Shown: positions 1 to 8,044, counted from the first letter of the stretch. The stretch is 36,408 bases of DNA from Patescibacteria group bacterium (GCA_027858235.1 JAQIDC010000067.1:1-36408), one strand, 5' to 3'. Numbers and translations are program-made. The notes: generated from the sequence alone by a model not told the origin.

Positions 1-211
1 TTCAATCTCAAAATAATGCCAAAACATTGAAAGGCAAAAATATTTATTTCTGAAATACTTTAAAAATTTACGAATAATTATCTTCTGCCAAATCACATTA
101 TGTATTATACCTTCTATGATTGTACAGCCACTTTTTCTTGACAAAAGTAAACTCTTCTTGTACTATTAAAAAATAATTGGTCCATTTCGGGGCAATTTTA
201 TTTTGAAAAAT
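1..211. other. AT-rich stretch without a recognisable gene
   Basis: No credible coding frame or RNA hairpin is visible ahead of the tRNA-Arg gene. Frames read on the minus strand here run through the tRNA and are shadows. Confidence 0.5.
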
Positions 212-285
212 GCACCGGTAGCTCAGCTGGATAGAGCAACGGCCTTCTAAGCCGTAGGTCACAGGTTCGAATCCTGTCCGGTGCA
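212..285 (+). tRNA. tRNA-Arg (anticodon TCT)
   Basis: A complete cloverleaf can be drawn. The acceptor GCACCGG (212-218) pairs with CCGGTGC (278-284), with discriminator A at 285. The anticodon stem ACGGC/GCCGT encloses loop CTTCTAA, giving anticodon TCT, which reads AGA codons. The T arm is ACAGG-TTCGAAT-CCTGT. CCA is not encoded. The last 22 bases (266-287) recur at 449-470, which marks this gene as an integration target. Confidence 0.95.
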
Positions 286-470
286 CACTGTTTTTTATGT
301 AATTTTATATTACTGCAAAAATAAATTGCATTGGATAGATAAGAAACTGTTCTGTGATGAACGTACAGACATCCGAAAACTTTGCTTCTAGGCAATAGTC
401 AACGGAAATAACATGTTCCCATACGATTGAGGTGTTGAGACTCGTCCCTTCGAATCCTGTCCGGTGCACA
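266..470 (+). repeat. Direct repeat of the tRNA-Arg 3' end (266-287 and 449-470)
   Basis: The 22 bases from the T loop to just past the acceptor end of tRNA-Arg are repeated exactly 183 bp downstream. An intact tRNA with an extra copy of its 3' end is the usual footprint of an element that integrates in a tRNA and restores it. The DNA between (288-448) has no gene. Just before the right copy the sequence reads CTCGTCCC-TTCGAATCC, similar to CTTGCCCA-TTCGATTCC before the outer tRNA-His 3' copy at 14714, which also closes a unit of about 180 bp. Confidence 0.85.
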
Positions 471-561
471 AATTTTTCTCGATAGAGATAAGTTTTGAAG
501 TGAAAAGGTGGGAATATCGCCATACACAAACCTGTTGTTTTACAATTATATATTTATTTTG

Positions 562-567
562 TATAAT
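562..567 (+). promoter_or_regulatory. -10 box for a leaderless HNH gene
   Basis: TATAAT lies 6 bases ahead of the ATG at 574, so transcription would start at or next to the start codon. There is no Shine-Dalgarno sequence. This argues for the start at 574 over the upstream ATG at 508. Confidence 0.55.
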
Positions 568-573
568 ATACAT

Positions 574-1047
574 ATGCCCAATATTAAATGTGCAATATGC
601 CAAAAAGAATTTTATGCTAAACCTTCTCATATTCAAAGAGGATGGAGTAAATGCTGCTCAATAGAATGCAGGGCGGAGTTACAAAAGAAAGGCAAATATG
701 TAAAATGTGCAATATGCCAAAAAGAAATATGGAAAATACCCAGAGATATAAAAAGATCTAAAAGCGGAAAATTTTTTTGTAGCAAATCGTGCCAAACCAA
801 GTGGAGGAATATTATATATTCAAGAGAGAACCACGCTTTATGGAAAGGAGGCACCTGCACCTACAGAGATATAATGATAGAGTCAAAAGAGATTACAGAA
901 TGCAATAAATGTAAAGAAAAAGATATCAGAATATTGGTTGTCCATCATAAAGATCAAAATCGTAAAAACAACTCCTTAAAAAATCTTGTTTGGCTTTGCC
1001 GAAATTGCCACTATCTTGTACATAGTCATGATCTAAAAATAGACTAG
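574..1047 (+). CDS. HNH endonuclease with paired zinc knuckles
   Basis: This 157-residue protein has two N-terminal Cys-rich knuckles, each beginning KCAICQKE (about residues 4-35 and 45-80), with further CS-C pairs. They are followed by a C-terminal HNH nuclease core near residues 110-155. That core has a CNKC knuckle, the catalytic VVHHKD stretch, an asparagine in SLKNLVWLC, and a closing CRNCH. Such proteins are stand-alone or homing nucleases of phages and mobile DNA. The start at 574 is chosen because a TATAAT box sits just upstream. The gene lies between the tRNA-Arg repeat and the split tRNA-His, a region hit repeatedly by integration. The fold is clear; the target and role are unknown. 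Confidence 0.85.
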   Translation: MPNIKCAICQKEFYAKPSHIQRGWSKCCSIECRAELQKKGKYVKCAICQKEIWKIPRDIKRSKSGKFFCSKSCQTKWRNIIYSRENHALWKGGTCTYRDIMIESKEITECNKCKEKDIRILVVHHKDQNRKNNSLKNLVWLCRNCHYLVHSHDLKID

Positions 1048-1093
1048 ATAATTAATTTTTATTAGTTATCTGATATATTTTTTATATCAACAT

Positions 1094-1155
1094 GGTGCCT
1101 ATAGTTCAACGGTTAGAACATTAGTTTGTGGTACTAGTGATGAGGGTTCGATTCC
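1094..1155 (+). pseudogene. 5' part of a split tRNA-His (GTG)
   Basis: The sequence runs from G-1 (1094) and acceptor GTGCCTA (1095-1101) through the D arm, the anticodon arm with GTG, and the T stem GAGGG and loop TTCGATT, and then stops matching a tRNA after CC at 1154-1155. The following bases (ACTTGACCAC) cannot complete the T or acceptor stems. The exact partner, CTCTAGGCACC after CC, lies at 14534-14546. With it, all seven acceptor pairs, five T-stem pairs and G-1:C73 form. The gene was intact before the element inserted; alone it cannot fold as a tRNA. Confidence 0.9.
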
Positions 1156-1171
1156 ACTTGACCACAGACTT
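1142..1171 (+). other. attL junction
   Basis: Left of CC (1154-1155) is the tRNA-His T arm; right of it is element DNA with TGAC (1159-1162) and AGACTT (1166-1171). These two blocks are the reverse complements of GTCA (14527-14530) and AAGTCT (14518-14523) at the other end, with the same spacing from the central CC. Confidence 0.75.
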
Positions 1172-1236
1172 TCCAATGTTAAAGCTTTGGAAATCAATCA
1201 AATTAATAAACTGTGAACACATTTTGAAATAAATAC

Positions 1237-1494
1237 ATGAATAACCTTACAAAGAAAAAATTAGAAATATTTGCCCATTCAAACAATTGGCAAACACCTC
1301 ATCATCTTGACATGGAAAGATTTTATATTTTTATAATTGAAGCATACAGTAACGGTGATATTAGCCTGGACAAAGATGATTTAATGGAAGCAATCAATCC
1401 AATTCATAAATTAAATGAGGAAGAATCTATTAAGTGGATTATTCAATATGAACAAGGCATTGAGTTATTAAGGGTATACAATCAAGATAATTAA
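1237..1494 (+). CDS. Unknown 85-residue acidic protein
   Basis: A short soluble protein rich in Asp, Glu, Asn and Ile with no signal peptide or membrane segment. It opens MNNLTKKKLEIF and looks mostly helical. I do not recognise a family. It lies between the attL junction and the element-borne tRNA-His, whose acceptor starts 23 bases after this stop codon, so the two could share a transcript. No strong Shine-Dalgarno is visible. It may be a genuine element gene because its codon use resembles its neighbours, but its function is unknown. Confidence 0.6.
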   Translation: MNNLTKKKLEIFAHSNNWQTPHHLDMERFYIFIIEAYSNGDISLDKDDLMEAINPIHKLNEEESIKWIIQYEQGIELLRVYNQDN

Positions 1495-1517
1495 ACAAAA
1501 TATAAAGTCTCCAGTGG

Positions 1518-1590
1518 GGTGGCTATAGTTCAACGGTTAGAACACTAGTTTGTGGTACTAGTGATGAGGGTTCGATTCCCTCTAGCCACC
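1518..1590 (+). tRNA. tRNA-His (anticodon GTG), carried inside the element
   Basis: A complete tRNA-His: G-1 at 1518, acceptor GTGGCTA (1519-1525) with TAGCCAC (1583-1589), discriminator C73 at 1590 pairing with G-1, anticodon stem CTAGT/ACTAG with loop TTGTGGT, and T arm GAGGG-TTCGATT-CCCTC. CCA is not encoded. Over the shared part it differs from the split host copy at only two positions (acceptor C/G, anticodon stem C/T), yet its acceptor stem is self-consistent. Flanking TCTCCA (1509-1514) and TGGAGA (1595-1600) could pair in the precursor. A terminator follows. It is the only complete tRNA-His in the window and probably replaces the gene cut by the insertion. Confidence 0.95.
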
Positions 1591-1611
1591 CCTTTGGAGA
1601 TTTAAAATAAA

Positions 1612-1637
1612 AAAACAAGGTAAATCCTTGTTTTTTT
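1612..1637 (+). terminator. Intrinsic terminator after tRNA-His
   Basis: AACAAGG, a short loop, CCTTGTT and a T tract follow the tRNA by about 20 bases. Confidence 0.85.
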
Positions 1638-1799
1638 ATTTAATCCAGTATAATCATTCATAAATAATTTTTAGTCCTCAAGTGTATCAATTAATACAAA
1701 AATTGACTTCTATAAAGAAAAGTGTTAAATTAATACGTTTTTGAACATTAACAATTAAACTATAGAGGTCACAAAACAACTAGACTAAGGAGATATATC

Positions 1800-3323
1800 A
1801 TGTGGAGCATAAAAATAGTAGGGATATCAGGGTCGGGAAAAACAACACTAATCAATTCAATAAAAAACATTTCTTTTTCCCATATGTGATACAGCCACTA
1901 CCTAAAACAACATGGAACCCTCGTTAATGAAAAATGGAACGAAGATTTAACAAAAATCAAAGGACTAATTTTAATAGATGAACACCTTGAGATTGGTGAA
2001 AAAGACCTTCTAAGTCAATATTTGGAAGAAAACACAGCTGGAATAATATTTATTGAAGTTACTCATGAAGAGCTGAGGAAAAGAATAATGGGGGATGTTG
2101 CAAAAAAAAGGTCTGAAATTACGGATGAAGACATTAATAGTCAGCAGTCAATAGCACGCAATAGAGCTTTTTCTCTTGCGAAAAGGCTGGATGTGCCCTT
2201 TGTTGTTATTAGAAATAAAAGTCTTGATGAGGCTATACAGATTACTACAAACTTTATCGAAAAAATTGAATCTAAAAAAAGGCTACTATTGGAGCAGAAA
2301 TCATTAAAACTTAAGATGATTAAATTAGATTTGAACAGTATGTGGAACTCTCATTGGCTTCTCTCATCTCTACGCAAAGAGGTGCGTCCGTTAGTGATAA
2401 AAAAATTTGTTGAGTCTGGGAACACTTTTGACCCTCAAGATCTAGAGCATCAAGTATTATTTTATCTTACAACTATAAGCCCAGGGCTCATAAAAAAATC
2501 TGACATAGAAGAAGCCGTTGAACAGCAATACCTTATAATTGAGGACCGAATAAAAAAGAAATTAAGCACTGAAGAGGCACTTTATTTATTCAGGGGCCTT
2601 AAAGAATTTTATCCCGACCTTAATAGCCGCCATCGCTTAAATTTAGTTAATAACGATGGTAACTTATTCGCTATCGGGGATGGAAGAAGTTTTGAAGTTT
2701 ATTTTAAAAAAGTCGATCCTCAAGATAGAGTAGTCTCTTTATTTACAGAAACCCTACATTACGTTCATAACGGAAGGAGTGGGAGAGATATCTTTGCACT
2801 CTACTTTAAGGGAGACAAATATCCATGGGCCATTGAAACCACAGAATCAGGAGCTTTTGCTAGAAAATATAAACGAGATGCTTTATTGGCACATGGGATA
2901 AATCCTGATAATGCAATTGAGCTAACCAGAATGTATGTATTACCCGGGTCTCCTTTAATGAGTATCTCTCTCATGGATGGATTAGTAAGAAACTACTACA
3001 AAAAGAGAGGGCTGGAAGCTTTTTTTACTTGTACAATGCCTGCCTATTCTAAAACAAAATCAACAACCATTGCTGGCGGTCTCAACAAAATTTTATGCAT
3101 CAGAAAGCTTAAGCATTTGTTTCTTCCTGTTAACATACAAGGAAAAACTTGCTGGAGAATGGTAACAAAAAGAGAGTTAGAAAGAAAAGAATATACAGGA
3201 GAAATAAAAACAACTCATTCTGACTTCTACCTTCTTCCAAAAGTAGACGTATACGGTATTATACAAAAAAAATCATTGCTAAGTCCTCTACCTGAATTAG
3301 AAAACAATGTTATTTGTTTCTAG
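1800..3323 (+). pseudogene. P-loop kinase-like protein interrupted by an in-frame TGA
   Basis: A strong Shine-Dalgarno AAGGAG (1787-1792) sits 7 bases before the ATG at 1800. The frame starts with a Walker A motif, GISGSGKTTL, then meets TGA at 1887-1889. The same frame stays open to 3323. Downstream it has a probable Walker B-like ILIDEH and kinase-type helices with FIEV and PFVVIRN, about 160 residues in all, resembling adenylate-kinase-like P-loop proteins. A second part of about 340 residues follows. Its IELTRMYVLPGSP and GLEAFFTC stretch faintly recalls GNAT-fold proteins of the phage Mom type, but this is weak. The intact product would be 507 residues. Either the gene is dead, a fragment starts near the TTG at 2022, or the TGA is read through. 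Confidence 0.7.
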
Positions 3324-3355
3324 TTTTCAACCTTAACTTCTGACAGACCAATAAA

Positions 3356-3398
3356 ACCCCGCTAAAATAAATGTTTAAATAGCGGGGTATTTTTTTTG
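3356..3398. terminator. Bidirectional terminator between convergent genes
   Basis: ACCCCGCTA (3356-3364) and TAGCGGGGT (3380-3388) form a 9 bp stem followed by a T tract. It closes the plus-strand kinase-like gene and overlaps the end of the minus-strand RdgB-like gene. Confidence 0.85.
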
Positions 3399-3969
3399 CA
3401 TAAATTCATCAAATTTATTTTTAAGCTTTACCCAGGAATCTTCCGTTGCTTCTGTTTCTTCATCTGTGAGTTCAAAAAAATTCTTGTTGTTAAACTGAGG
3501 GAATGAAGTTATAGAACAAAGCCAAATACCTTCTCTATAAAATTGAGGATTGTATATTCCATCCAACTGTCCATCCATGGCCTTTGCTTGTTCAGAAAAT
3601 AATAATTTCCCGTTATCAGCAAGAGCAATCGCCTCATGCCACTCAACGGTTCTGTTTTTTTTACCTTCCATCATTTTTAATAATTTATTAATCCTTTCTT
3701 TGTCTGTTTTGGCAAATCTCTTTGTTTCAATTGGCTTCCACTCTGGAACCGCTGGGATAACAGCCCCCCCCGTCAGTAGAAATAGCCAAGCATTTATATT
3801 CTTTTGAATAAAATAATGCTTTTTCTTCTGCTACTTCCAGAAAACTCTCCTTTGTTTCAGGAGCTTCTCTTAAATTATCTTTTATTTCTGGTTTAAAATA
3901 TTTTTCAACTAACCAGGAAAGTTTTTCCCTTTTGTGCTTGTTTTTTGTTCCTATAAAAATTTTTAGCAT
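3375..3969 (-). pseudogene. RdgB/HAM1-like NTP pyrophosphatase, frameshifted at a G8 tract
   Basis: Two adjacent minus-strand frames make one protein of about 197 residues. The N-terminal 70 residues start MLKIFIGTKNKHKREKL, the nucleotide-binding opening of the RdgB/HAM1/ITPase family. They continue through a glutamate-rich segment (ETKESFLEVAEEKALFYSK) to ISTDGG, matching the family's acidic ADDSGL-type site. There the reading frame is lost in a run of eight G (minus strand; 3764-3771). With seven G the frame would read TDGGAVIPAVPEWKP and continue into the second part (MMEGKKNRTVEWHEAIALADNG). The family hydrolyses non-canonical purine NTPs such as dITP and XTP. The homopolymer suggests slippage, phase variation or a sequencing error, not ancient decay. 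Confidence 0.75.
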
Positions 3970-4055
3970 AATTTTTTTAGTTCATTTATAATATATAACT
4001 TTAATAGATTACCCTCTCTGATAATATTATCATATATTTATACTATTCCATAAAA

Positions 4056-4083
4056 GTTTGCCGAGTTTCTTGCTTGACCACCC
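4056..4083 (+). repeat. Dispersed 28 bp intergenic repeat, copy 1
   Basis: The copy reads TTTGCCGAG-TTTCTTG-CTTGACCACCC and matches copies at 15350-15377 and 19294-19320 at most positions. In copy 2 it can form a CCAAG/CTTGG hairpin. A terminator follows here within 15 bases. Confidence 0.6.
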
Positions 4084-4093
4084 TTAGATTAAA

Positions 4094-4118
4094 AAACGAG
4101 CCTAAGGGCTTGTTTTTT
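4094..4118 (+). terminator. Terminator-like hairpin
   Basis: AACGAGCC, a short loop, GGGCTTGTT and a T tract. No plus-strand gene lies immediately upstream, so it ends either an unseen transcript or read-through. Confidence 0.6.
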
Positions 4119-4267
4119 ATTTTCACTAATTATAAAATTGATTTATTTATTTTACTTTGCTAATATGGGGGTAATCTTACATTAAAGCTTGCTTGTCCTG
4201 TATTACTAAAAAAATAAGCCCGCACCAAAAAACTTTGCTATTATATCTAAATTATAAATATATACTT

Positions 4268-5461
4268 ATGCCAAAACCAGCTCAATTACCACTGCCCGAA
4301 GAAGGTGAAAGCAAAATTGATGTATTTCGCAAACAGGACGTCAGAAAAATTATTCATAAAAAAGAATGGTGGTTTTCTGTTAAGGATGTACTCGAAGCAC
4401 TTACTGACGCTACTGATGGTACAGAATATGCAGCCGACCTACGCAAAAGTGACTCTAATCTTGACACGGCATACACTGAAATCGTCAAAGAACTACCCTT
4501 TTATTCAAAAGGTGAAAATATTAATTTAGAGTTTACTAGCATCGAAGGTCTTTTTCGATTAATGCAATCTGTCCCAACCGAAAAAGCGGAACATTTTAAA
4601 AAGTGGCTAGCAAAGGTGGGTTTTGAACGACTACAAGAAATAAACAACCCCGACCTAGCGATTAAACGTGCAATGACAATCTATCGATCCAAGGGGTATA
4701 GCGATGAATGGATTGACGCAAGAATTAGAAACAAAGCAAGCAGAGAGTTAATAACCAAGGAATGGAGTAAAAGAGGGGTAGCCTCACATATATCACTTCT
4801 TACAGATGCAATTTCAGAAGGAACGTTTGGAATAAAAACTGCAAAACATAAAGAAATCAAAGGGTTAGCCAAACAAAGCTTAAGAGATAATATGACACCG
4901 ATAGAATTAACCTTAACAACACTTGGGGAACAGGCAACTAAAGAAATTACGCAAAGCATTAAGCCAACAGGTTTACAACAGAATATGACTGTAGCCCAGC
5001 AAGGTGGAAGAATAGCGGGGGCTGCCCGTATAAATATTGAGAATGCTACAAACAAAAAAGTTGTTTCTTCTACTAACTACCTGACAGACCAACAAAGAAT
5101 CAATAATTCAAAAGAGAGTGCAGAATTTGATAAGGCAATGAAAAAATACATAAAAATTAACACTAAAAATAGCAATCCACAAAATGGAGCAAAGTTGGGT
5201 CTATCCAGCGGTGAAATAGTTGAGAACAAAAATTTTAGTGGTCCTCTTAAAATAATAGTTAACGAATCTTTTAACGAAAAAGCTTCATCGGATTTCAAAA
5301 ATATAATTCAAGATTATGTTGGTGATGATAAAGTATTTTTTAAAGTTACAAAAGATGGCGACCCAAGTATCTTCGAAACTGGCCATAAGGTAGATAACTG
5401 CTCTTCTCTTCATAATGAATTAAAAAAGAAACTTGGTGACTTAATAACTATTATTCTATAG
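4268..5461 (+). CDS. BRO-N / DinD-like phage antirepressor
   Basis: This 397-residue protein starts with a BRO-N DNA-binding domain (about residues 12-125): FRKQDVRKIIHKKEWWFSVKDVLEAL, then a SIEGLFRLMQ stretch and EHFKKWLAKVGFERLQE. A DinD-like helical part follows (about 130-245), with KHKEIKGL and RDNMTPIELTLTTLGEQAT. BRO-N proteins act as antirepressors or regulators in phages and large DNA viruses, and DinD is a damage-inducible relative. The last 70 residues resemble the small OB-type C-terminal domain of DNA polymerase III alpha (KVDNCSSLHNELKKKLGD). The ATG at 4268 is preferred over 4193 because a TATA-rich promoter lies directly ahead of it. It may switch the element between maintenance and excision. 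Confidence 0.8.
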   Translation: MPKPAQLPLPEEGESKIDVFRKQDVRKIIHKKEWWFSVKDVLEALTDATDGTEYAADLRKSDSNLDTAYTEIVKELPFYSKGENINLEFTSIEGLFRLMQSVPTEKAEHFKKWLAKVGFERLQEINNPDLAIKRAMTIYRSKGYSDEWIDARIRNKASRELITKEWSKRGVASHISLLTDAISEGTFGIKTAKHKEIKGLAKQSLRDNMTPIELTLTTLGEQATKEITQSIKPTGLQQNMTVAQQGGRIAGAARINIENATNKKVVSSTNYLTDQQRINNSKESAEFDKAMKKYIKINTKNSNPQNGAKLGLSSGEIVENKNFSGPLKIIVNESFNEKASSDFKNIIQDYVGDDKVFFKVTKDGDPSIFETGHKVDNCSSLHNELKKKLGDLITIIL

Positions 5462-5532
5462 TTAAAATAACCATCTCACATATCGTATCACCCCACGAAT
5501 AAGTCTATAAAAAAATTAGCATTAAGACTTTA

Positions 5533-5560
5533 AAAAATAAGACTCAGGGTCTTATTTTTT
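5533..5560. terminator. Bidirectional terminator
   Basis: AAATAAGAC and GTCTTATTT flank a small loop, with A and T tracts on the two sides. It lies between the convergent antirepressor and OLD-type genes and can serve both. Confidence 0.85.
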
Positions 5561-5577
5561 ATTTAAATGATTTAATA

Positions 5578-7629
5578 TTATTCTACAATAAAGTTATAGA
5601 TATTCTTCGCTAACTCATATGCTATATTTTCACCGTTATTGTCAAATAAATCTATGGTCATTTTATCCTTTTGCATTATTTGACTTGCTTTTTTACAAAA
5701 ATCTCTTTTATCACTTACTGTCCCCGAAGAGCTAGAAAATAACCTCTTTCTTAGTCCTTGATTTTCAGCTACTATTTTATTTTCAATAAATCTACCTAAG
5801 TAAACATCCCTATGAGAATATCGTCTTTTCAGTCCTTCTTTGATTACAACATTAACGTTCTTATTTTTTGGATAACTTTCAATAATTTTTTTTATTAAAC
5901 TAATTGGCAAAACATTCTCTATTTCTCTGCATGGCAATTCATAAAAATCATTTCCCATTGCCTCTCTTAATTTCTTAATTCTCATTTTCTTTTTTGTTGT
6001 TTCTTGATTTTCGCTAGGCTTGACATTGTAGCCATCGCTATCAACCACAAGAAAAGCCTCACCACATAATCTCTCTATATTTATTGGCATCTCTTCCTCG
6101 TCTAAAAAAGACCAATGAGTAATATTATTTCCGCCATATTCAACAAAAGAATAGTCTATATCTTCATTAATTTCTTTAAAATTATTATCTTCACTTTTCT
6201 TTTTTTCGCTATACATTCTTAAATACTCTCGTATATACCACCTATCAGAAATACCTTCAACCCAAATAGTCTTATTACTCAAAAATATAGAAGAGTTTTG
6301 AACTCCAAGTAGCTTCAATGTACTACTATCACCTTGACTAACTTGTTTTATTACTTTTTTATCTCCAACATCTTGCCTAAAATTATAAACAGAAATCCCC
6401 TCATAATCCAAGGTTAAATCTAGTAAATGGTTTGAATGCGTAGTTATAAAATACTGATGGTTTTTACCGTATTTACCATTAACTGCCTTAAAAATTTCTA
6501 TTAACCTTCTTTGCATACCTGGATGCAAATGAACTTCTGGCTCTTCAATAAAAAACAAACCGTCATCACAATCAAATAAAGGGAATGTTAAAATAATTAA
6601 GGCCTGAACGCCATCACCATAATCGTAAATTTTATGCTCCTTGTCTCCAATTTGCACCAATAACACCTCATCGCTCTTCTCGTTACCTTCCTCCCCTGGA
6701 ATTAAAGTTACCTCATTAACATTAAAAATATATTCAGCTAGAAATCTTTGATACTTCTCAACCTTTTTTCTTTCTTCCCTCTTGTTTAAAAGCATTTTTC
6801 TAATTCTCCTGTACATGTCCTGCCCCGTAAAAACAACATCTGGTATATACTTAGCTGGTGATGAGCCATCATAATTCTTAGAATAGTATGCATCATGAAC
6901 CCTGTCTTGAAAAAAATCTCCTGAATTATTTTTCCCATTCCTGATTTGTGAAGAAAGTATAGTTATATCAACTAGCCAGTCATTAAAGCAATGTAAATTT
7001 CTAAGCGTTGGAATGTAATATTTTTTAAAATCAACATATGAAAAATCACACTTTTCTAACTCATCAATTATTCCATCTTCACTAATCAATAAACCTTGTA
7101 ATTCATTTTTAAATATTTCAGGCGAACCTCCGCGATTCTGAACATTAGAAATGTTTTTAGAAATAATTTCAGCAAACAAATGCTCCAGCTCTTTCGATGC
7201 CGAGTTTATTCCAACCACTTTATTATCTGTAAGAATACCGCTATGAAACGAAAGTGTTTTTATTAAAGCTTCAATGTTCGCAATAAAGCTCTCCCTCAGA
7301 TATTCTTTATTGCCAACTTTAAACCGAACAATATTATCATGTTTCTCTACGACTAAAGATAGATTCTCTTTTACAGTAATTAATTTATTCAATAGTTTAT
7401 CATGGTTATCGTCAAGTTCAATCCTTAAAAAGCTTAAATTCCTAATTTTTGATAAAGCTCTCATGAACCGACTTTTCCCCGAATTATTTGCTCCAACAAA
7501 AATATTTATATGTGAAAGACTAGCAATTTCCTCCAAGATATTTCCTTGAGTATCATAATAATTCTCAAATTCTCCACAATCCTCCGTGCTAATTTTGATT
7601 TTTGAAAATTTATACTTTTTGTTATCCAT
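5578..7629 (-). CDS. OLD-family ATPase with TOPRIM nuclease domain
   Basis: This 683-residue protein has an ABC/SMC-type ATPase half. Walker A is VGANNSGKSRF (about residue 50), the Walker B region is GLFFIEEPEVHLHP (about 370), and the H-loop is QYFITTHSNHLLDL. The TOPRIM half begins TIWVEGISDRWYIREYL (catalytic Glu about residue 470) and continues to FLVVDSDG, the DxD metal site, and a NVLP helix region. This is the OLD (overcoming lysogenization defect) architecture seen in phage P2 Old, in GajA of Gabija and in other defence nucleases. No UvrD-like GajB is next to it, so it resembles a stand-alone class 1 OLD. The ATG at 7629 is chosen; the TTG at 7662 overlaps a TATAAA-like promoter. It is the probable anti-phage cargo of the element. 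Confidence 0.9.
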   Translation of the reverse strand: MDNKKYKFSKIKISTEDCGEFENYYDTQGNILEEIASLSHINIFVGANNSGKSRFMRALSKIRNLSFLRIELDDNHDKLLNKLITVKENLSLVVEKHDNIVRFKVGNKEYLRESFIANIEALIKTLSFHSGILTDNKVVGINSASKELEHLFAEIISKNISNVQNRGGSPEIFKNELQGLLISEDGIIDELEKCDFSYVDFKKYYIPTLRNLHCFNDWLVDITILSSQIRNGKNNSGDFFQDRVHDAYYSKNYDGSSPAKYIPDVVFTGQDMYRRIRKMLLNKREERKKVEKYQRFLAEYIFNVNEVTLIPGEEGNEKSDEVLLVQIGDKEHKIYDYGDGVQALIILTFPLFDCDDGLFFIEEPEVHLHPGMQRRLIEIFKAVNGKYGKNHQYFITTHSNHLLDLTLDYEGISVYNFRQDVGDKKVIKQVSQGDSSTLKLLGVQNSSIFLSNKTIWVEGISDRWYIREYLRMYSEKKKSEDNNFKEINEDIDYSFVEYGGNNITHWSFLDEEEMPINIERLCGEAFLVVDSDGYNVKPSENQETTKKKMRIKKLREAMGNDFYELPCREIENVLPISLIKKIIESYPKNKNVNVVIKEGLKRRYSHRDVYLGRFIENKIVAENQGLRKRLFSSSSGTVSDKRDFCKKASQIMQKDKMTIDLFDNNGENIAYELAKNIYNFIVE

Positions 7630-7662
7630 ATTTTTATTACTATGCTTAAATTTATATCTCAA

Positions 7663-8044
7663 ATTTCTTTAAGAAATCTCACTCTTCAATTTATGTCCTA
7701 CGCAGTCCATTGTTTTTCTTAATAATAAATTTATTAAAACTAATTTATAATTATATAATAGCTAAATAACGCCCTTATTAAAAGGATTAAAATCTTAACA
7801 ATTATTTATACTAAAAGTCAAATTATCTATCATCTATTTACCAAAAATATGTTATTAGCATTTCTAAAATTGCTTAAAGAACAAAACACATGGCAACATT
7901 GCTTTAAACAATAACAAGCCAGATTCACTGTTCAAAATGTAGTGAACTAATACACAAAATTGAAATATTTTTTAAATATGTTAATGTAAATATACAATTA
8001 AATATAAATATTGGCCTAACCCTTTAAATTCTTGAAGGTATGGT
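7663..8044. other. Non-coding AT-rich gap
   Basis: Nothing beyond very AT-rich sequence with scattered possible -10 boxes. It carries the promoter side of the minus-strand OLD-type gene and leads into the structured RNA. Confidence 0.5.

Noticed and set aside
98-395. Minus-strand reading frames across the tRNA-Arg gene
   Set aside because: They are antisense reads of a tRNA and its flank, without a start signal or protein-like composition.
1887-1889. TGA read as glycine, as in Gracilibacteria or Absconditabacteria
   Set aside because: Long genes (for example the OLD-type ATPase and copA) run without any TGA inside, and the M23-type gene ends in TGA. One isolated TGA is better explained as a nonsense change.
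2022-3323. TTG at 2022 as the true start of the kinase-like gene
   Set aside because: A strong Shine-Dalgarno, ATG and Walker A motif lie in the same frame upstream at 1800; 2022 has no ribosome site.
4056-4083. The 28 bp repeats as further tRNA 3' ends
   Set aside because: Copy 2 has a 5 bp stem with a 7-base loop, but the loop TTTCTCG lacks the TTCRA pattern of a T loop, and copies 1 and 3 do not keep the stem.
5578-7629. Gabija system call
   Set aside because: The GajA-like architecture is present, but no UvrD/GajB helicase gene lies on either side.
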